Positions 58,908 through 64,000 of a DNA stretch of 64,000 nucleotides are shown piece by piece. Source of the DNA: Dryococelus australis (lineage: Eukaryota > Arthropoda > Insecta > Phasmatodea > Phasmatidae); contig CM057009.1 of NCBI GenBank assembly GCA_029891345.1, positions 295,803,966-295,867,965 of the forward strand, written 5' to 3'. The number at the start of each line of letters is the position of its first letter. The first letter of the stretch is position 1. The notes under the pieces are model-generated. The model searched no databases. It was not told the DNA's origin and was given only the letters and a program-made list of their open reading frames with translations. The translations under genes and the position numbers were made by a program.

Positions 58908-59527
58908 AGGCACCGCTGGAACTTGCGAAATTGCCGGATCTCTAATGATGGCTATTCCAACGGCACTTCGCACCATATACTTCGATTCTGCAACGGTACT
59001 TAAATTGCGAGTACTCCAGTCGGAAGCGTAACAAACGTGATAGCCATACGGATGTCATCTTCAATGGACAGTTCTGCCCAACGAGCATCCGCTCGTACAG
59101 AAAGAGAGGAAACCCAAGCATATAATTTGTGTCACATATTTTACCTCGAAACTCTGTGAGAACGACAACGGCGACAAACTTTTCGTGGCGAGAATTGGAA
59201 ACACAAACCTACGGATGCGCACAGCATCCCTCGCCACACCTTGAGTCTTTTATTTTTGTTTCTTTCGTAGAATCATTTTTTTTTGCTTACGTTTTACGCA
59301 TAGGCGTATTTAACCACTTTGGATTTTGAATAAGTCATTATATATGTTAGGTGTACGCTTATTTAAACCATGGAAAATTACGCAGTTCATATTTTTTTGA
59401 TAAACACAAAATACATTATGTGTTATTAAGCAAACACGAATGACAGCCCACGAACTTATTACTTTAGATTGACAGAAGAAATTACAATTTAATACATTTT
59501 ACCGCAACGATTTCTTTGTACAACCAA

Positions 59528-59529
<2 letters not shown>
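58908..59529. other. No gene seen
   Basis: Unassigned. The 66-residue frame at 59129-59329 is unrecognised. Confidence 0.45.

Positions 59530-59601
<72 letters not shown>
59530..59601. repeat. (AT)n microsatellite followed by (CA)n-rich DNA
   Basis: About 36 AT units, then ACAATACACACACACAAACA. It mirrors the GT/AT array at 14757 but lies in unrelated flanks. Confidence 0.95.
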
Positions 59602-59605
<4 letters not shown>

Positions 59606-60408
59606 ACACACACACAAACACACGTACACAAAAAAAATTTTATTCCTGATTGTGCGATCACTTACAATATAATTGGACGTTATTACAAAGTATTTGATTC
59701 TGGCATTGCGTAAATAACCGACTAGCATGAAAGAAATAAAATGCAAAATATGCAACACTACTTCAAAGCATTTTTTGCGAAAATATAAACCAAGATTACG
59801 GACAAAAATTGACATAACCATGTAAAGAATATTTTGTTACTCAAATCGTATGAAAGTTCGGTAAAACTGGTAATATCACACTCGCCTCTACATTGTGTGT
59901 TCAGATGGATCAGGTGGTTTCCACACATTTTTGTTTCCTGGAACAGTGATTGAATGTGTAATCTCCCAAATATGAAAGGAATGATGTTACATTATTAGTG
60001 AATATGAGCATTGTACACACATGCTTCAGCAAGAAATGACAATAATCATACCTAAGTATGACTATTAAATAATCATGCAATTTATGATACTGCAAACCTA
60101 ACAACTATTCTGAAATGACTCCACGAAACTGTCGCCCATAAATGCAAATTAAAAAAGACTAATTAATTTTACAATTTTAAATTTTGCTAACTAAACCCAG
60201 AGTACCTGACAAACAATAACTTGTTTATAATACAGGTATTCCACATAAATACCTTAGTAACGAAGGAACAGTGGTTAACTTTATTTCGGGCATCTAAACG
60301 CAATCTTCCAAAAATATTAATAGAAAATAAATTAGCCTGCCAGTCCAGTAATACAGGTTAACAAGAAAAATAAAATAAAATTCATTCAAATTCCTTCATT
60401 GTACCACC
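59602..60408. other. No gene seen
   Basis: AT-rich unassigned DNA. Confidence 0.45.
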
Positions 60409-60600
60409 TACCTCCTGTGGTGCAGTCGGTTGGTGCACCACCGATCCGGGGTGTGGGAAGCTCTGGATTCGAATCTCGGGTAAGGCATGGGCGTTAATTT
60501 AAGTATGGCTATCATTTACTCTGTAAGCCGTCCCGTGCTAAGCTTTCAAGCAAAAAACCGGGGGACGTTAAACAGCCCTTCAAATAATATAATTTATTGT
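60409..60600 (+). mobile_element. SINE-2 copy 4
   Basis: Head TACCTCCTGTGGTGCAGTCG, B-box GGATTCGAATCTCGGG, hairpin arms CCGTCCC and GGGGGACG, and 3' end CAGCCCTTCAAATAATATAA. Confidence 0.9.
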
Positions 60601-60878
60601 TCCACGTGACTACGCATTTATGCACTATACTGTACATGTAGCGTTGGAATTCAATCTTGAGTAAGTAAATAATAAAAAAAAACTCACATTCATAAATATT
60701 GATCAGCAATATTATAACGAACCTGAATACAATAAATAATACAAAACCATTACATTTGAAGCAAAATCAAATCAATTATAGTACTGTGAAATTCAACATT
60801 ACATTAAGTGCTTGCATATACCTATAACCCAATCATGGTTACTTCCCAATTTTCTGCAAAATTTCTAAATTTATACTT

Positions 60879-61010
60879 CCAGGATATTCCTCCGCCTATA
60901 ACAAACAAAGCTTACCTAAGACTGTAAAAGTGTACGAAAGGGACAATGCACCGCATTTGAGCGCACTAAGGTTTAATACAATTGTACATAAGATCTATTT
61001 CTTACTAGGC
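60879..61010 (+). repeat. Dispersed repeat G, copy 3
   Basis: Contains AGGATATTCCTCCGCCTATA, ACAAACAAAGCTTACC, GTACGAAAGGGACAATGCAC and TTTAATACAATTGTACATAA, ending TATTTCTTACTAGGC. SINE-1 copy o begins a few bases later. Confidence 0.75.
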
Positions 61011-61013
61011 ATT

Positions 61014-61193
61014 GAGTTGAGTGAAGAGATTTGGATTGCCGTTAACATCCAGGTCTGGAGAGCCAACGTGGGTGTAATTAGGTGAGAATGGAGCAGCACC
61101 GGAATGCAAGAGATGCGGAAACGAGAGATCCTCGAGAAAACCAGTCGACCAGCAGCATTATCCGGCACGGTTCCCACTTGCAAAAATCCTGTA
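61014..61193 (-). mobile_element. SINE-1 copy o, head missing
   Basis: Contains the 3' two thirds of the family (GAGTGAAGAGATTTGG, CTGGAGAGCCAACG, AATGGAGCAGCACCGGAATG) up to AAAAATCCTG. The tRNA-like head is absent, as in 5'-truncated retroposed copies. Confidence 0.85.
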
Positions 61194-61665
61194 CAACAAT
61201 GGCAACAATATACAAAAACGACAGCACTACTGGTCACAATTTAAATATTGAAAGATTCTTCTATTGAGTAAAAAGACCATGGAATAAGGAATGTTCATAG
61301 GGTTGGCTTGAACTTTTTGAAATCTGATTTACTCAGTTGTTTAATGCTACTTGGCAATCTATTGGAAAACTTTAATTTCACAGATGTGAATTACATTGGT
61401 TCTAGTAATTGTTAGTGAATTCAAATTGTTACATAAACACTGACATACAATTTTACCAATAATTACAATCAACAAAGTCCCACTGAAAATAAACACACGA
61501 ACATTTCAAACAATACCAGAATGTACTAAAAAAATATAATACATTAATAACAATAATTGTTAATTGCATTTCATACTGGAAGTTTAGTCCACTGAAGGTA
61601 AAAATAAAAAAAAAACATTTGATTGCTGTAGTAATTTAAACAATGATACACAGCATTGTACGATC
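61194..61665. other. No gene seen
   Basis: AT-rich unassigned DNA. If the candidate exon at 61666 is real, this would be its 3' untranslated region. Confidence 0.4.
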
Positions 61666-61849
61666 TCAAGATGCACAGAGTACACAAATATGAGTTTTCG
61701 TGATAGTGTCCGGCATAACGACGAGGGGCGGAGAAGAAGGAGAAAGAAACGTCTCACCACCATTGCCAGACATGTCACCATAACTATTTGAAAGCCTTCC
61801 ATAGTTTCCGTGTTTTACTACATAGTAACCTCTTCTTCCATTCAAGTAT
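61666..61849 (-). CDS. Candidate terminal exon (weak)
   Basis: On the minus strand an acceptor-like TATTTACCCATAG (ending 61850) is followed by an open frame to a stop at 61666. The product contains GYYVVKHGNYGRLSNSYGDM, then SGNGGETFLSPSSPP. The Gly/Tyr/Ser/Asn-rich composition looks more protein-like than the Phe/Leu/Ile/Lys-rich chance frames around it. I do not recognise the protein, and no upstream exon was found. Chance remains a fair explanation. Confidence 0.2.
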
Positions 61850-64000
61850 CTATGGGTAAATATACATGTACTCACACACTTTATTATCTAACAAGTACAG
61901 TTATTACGCTGTTTTAATTTCACAGCCAGCCAATTTAAATGTATACAGTACTTGGCACTAACGTTCATTAACATGTCTGATAATAATTTATGTTAATATT
62001 TACCTTAATTTCATTTGTACATTTATATTTGGTTAGTTTTGGTGTAACTGATTGTGCTTGCACTAAATTGACATGCCCCTTCAAACTTTGCTATAGTCTG
62101 CCCAGAAACTATATTTCCTTTTAACATTCATTGGCGTAATGTGTGTAAAAAGTAGAATTACGGGACTATATAAGAATTAAAATCCATTTTAATCTACATT
62201 ATGTACAATAATAACCCTTGCTCAAATAAGACAATCAAGTATAAAGATATTTTCCCTATACAACTTAGTAATTATAGAAAAATCTTTAAATATAGGTATA
62301 TTTTTCATAAGTGCAAAAAATATAAGTTTTTATAGGACAGCCAACAATTCACAATGCCAACATAATCAAGCATGTATTGAACCAGTGACATAAAACACGT
62401 CAAAAATAGGACATATGTGAAGAGGATGGTAGAAATACGAAATACACCGATGTACACAACAATTGGAGACATTTAAGAAGACGAAACACGTGATTTCAAA
62501 GTGTGTGATGATGAGTGATGACAACAAGGCAGCGGGAAACCAGCTCCAGTCAGTACTTCAATGATGGAAAGTGTAGGGCTCATTTGAAAGAGAGGTTTCT
62601 GCACATTAAGTGTGCTATATTTTCCTTTAACTAGGCCTTCTGTTTTGTAAATGTGTTGTCATGTAATATGACTTAAAATATTTAGTACACGAAGAAATCT
62701 ATTCTTCCACAAACGGGTAACATAACTTCTTGTATACATAAACTGCAATAGAGTGGGTTTAATGCATGTAAGTGTGCATGGGCTCATTGTGTTTGAATTA
62801 CATTTTTCTGTAATGTTTCATTGCATGGTTCGGATAAAAAGCTAATAAGGGATATATGAGTATAATTCTTTACGAAAATCGCCATGTTGATGACCTTGAC
62901 CCATCTGGATAAGCGCAGTGAACGAAAGCAAAACGGTATGCCGCACCCACTGTTACCGTTAGCGTGGAAAATTTTTATTCTCATAGCTTGTTCCAGGCTG
63001 TGAAGTATATAGTGAGAAGAGTGTTGCTACGTTTACTATTGGCAATTTACTAACTACCATGTGAAGATTTGTAATTTACGAATGGAGCATGAACTGTGTA
63101 CTGAAAGTGAGATAAGATGAGAGACTGATGTACATCACAGCCTTCCACAGTACGGCAGGTCACCGCATTTAATATGATACCTGGCAGACTACGTTTCGTT
63201 GTCAGTATCCATACAAATGTGAACCTTTCACCTCCCCCCCCCCCCCCCTCATCAAGGGAATACTTTACACCGCCAAAAAAATAGGCGAGTACAATAAAAT
63301 CACTGTTGCTTAAATAAGTTGACTATTGCCGAAAGTAGTTTTGCAATTCCAGCGTTGTTCTTTCCATCCGCCTCCATAGCCTATATCACAGCCACAGAAC
63401 CGTTGCTCCATGCAAAATCTGTGGCACCTGACTTCCTGAAGCATTAGAAATTGCGAGCTCACAGAATCGCATCAATTTAAGTTCTTCATAGTGTTTTCCT
63501 AGATATTTGCATAAATTATCTCGCACGAATTTGCTAAAAAAGAAAAAGAAAAAAACATGAAGGAGGTAAATCAATGCGTCTTACCCCCACCCCGCCCTTC
63601 CCATCAAGCCAGCGTTTCTTACAAACACACACTATTTCACGCACTCTGGGAAGCACAGTTGCAATTATTTTGCGTGCAATCACAGTTATGGTGCCATATG
63701 TGGAATTTTGTGGCCTTTTTACCTATTTAATAATTTCCTTTTTTTTTTTTTGTATTTATTAAAATTCATTTTACACTAAAATTTCCCTTATTTTTACTGC
63801 CCGCCTATCTATAGTGCATCTTAGCTCGTATGTGACAATTAATAATGCGACCATCTTTTAGTTATAAATAGTACCCTCAATACATACCAATTTATGATCT
63901 TGTGAATATTTTCTTCAGATGAGACCCTACCTCTTCATTCTGAAATATTCGCCAGATTCAAAATGGGATTTACCAAATATAATGTTTCATACGTCATTAA
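61850..64000. other. No gene seen; C run at 63234-63248
   Basis: AT-rich. A pyrimidine tract with TAG (63535-63560, minus strand) precedes a 48-codon open stretch (63386-63533), but nothing in it is recognisable. The rest is featureless apart from A/T runs. Confidence 0.4.

Noticed and set aside
63386-63533. Minus-strand exon candidate after a pyrimidine tract
   Set aside because: A 48-codon open stretch is common by chance at this length of sequence, and its peptide is unrecognised.
1-64000. A novel multi-gene system such as a defence island, biosynthetic cluster or endogenous virus
   Set aside because: No run of adjacent intact genes exists. The recognisable coding relics are individual transposons and one LINE, and no viral structural or replication genes were seen.

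Overview
The window looks like AT-rich, gene-poor animal DNA, most likely from an arthropod and probably an insect. The basis is eukaryotic repeat content: tRNA-derived SINEs, a Jockey-like LINE remnant, pogo-, mariner- and Tc1-type transposases, and a decayed gene of the DUF7869 type that is multicopy in insects. I saw no bacterial operon, rRNA gene, CRISPR array or phage module. No host protein-coding gene can be called with confidence. Two short exon-like stretches (8463-8630 plus; 61666-61849 minus) are listed at low confidence.

Layout. 1-1604 has no gene. 1605-6807 is a nested pair of DNA transposons. The outer one is pogo-like (TA duplication, inverted termini, the C-terminal part of a DDE transposase). 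A second element at 1803-4527, with its own 25-bp termini and a CAATT duplication, sits inside it and carries a frameshifted DUF7869-type gene. Next come a 107-bp tandem duplication (6970-7183) and a mariner-type transposase fragment (7385-7823). 11740-13920 is a roughly 2.2-kb degenerate satellite with a 52-bp period. 15460-15809 is a foldback MITE with termini of about 110 bp.

From 16 kb onward the sequence is a mosaic of short non-autonomous elements, many nested in one another. SINE-1 (15 copies, tRNA head, TCAC-repeat tail) and SINE-2 (4 copies, second tRNA head, GGGGGACGTTAA tail) are dispersed throughout. MITE families, labelled A to F here, have TA or unclear target duplications. B, C, C2, E and F share a terminal TTCGCG core, and B, C and F also share a subterminal CTTGTCY module. 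MITE-D and MITE-C carry many CCAAT/ATTGG boxes. Coding relics in this part are a Tc1-type transposase (25474-26185, all three catalytic acidic residues lost) and a Jockey-like LINE (52500-54450) broken by one SINE of each family. A hAT-like 581-bp element is at 43456-44036.

The recognisable proteins do not work together as a pathway. They are independent, mostly dead, mobile-element genes. The insertion order (pogo before the DUF7869 element; MITE before SINE; LINE before SINE) is the main story the sequence tells.
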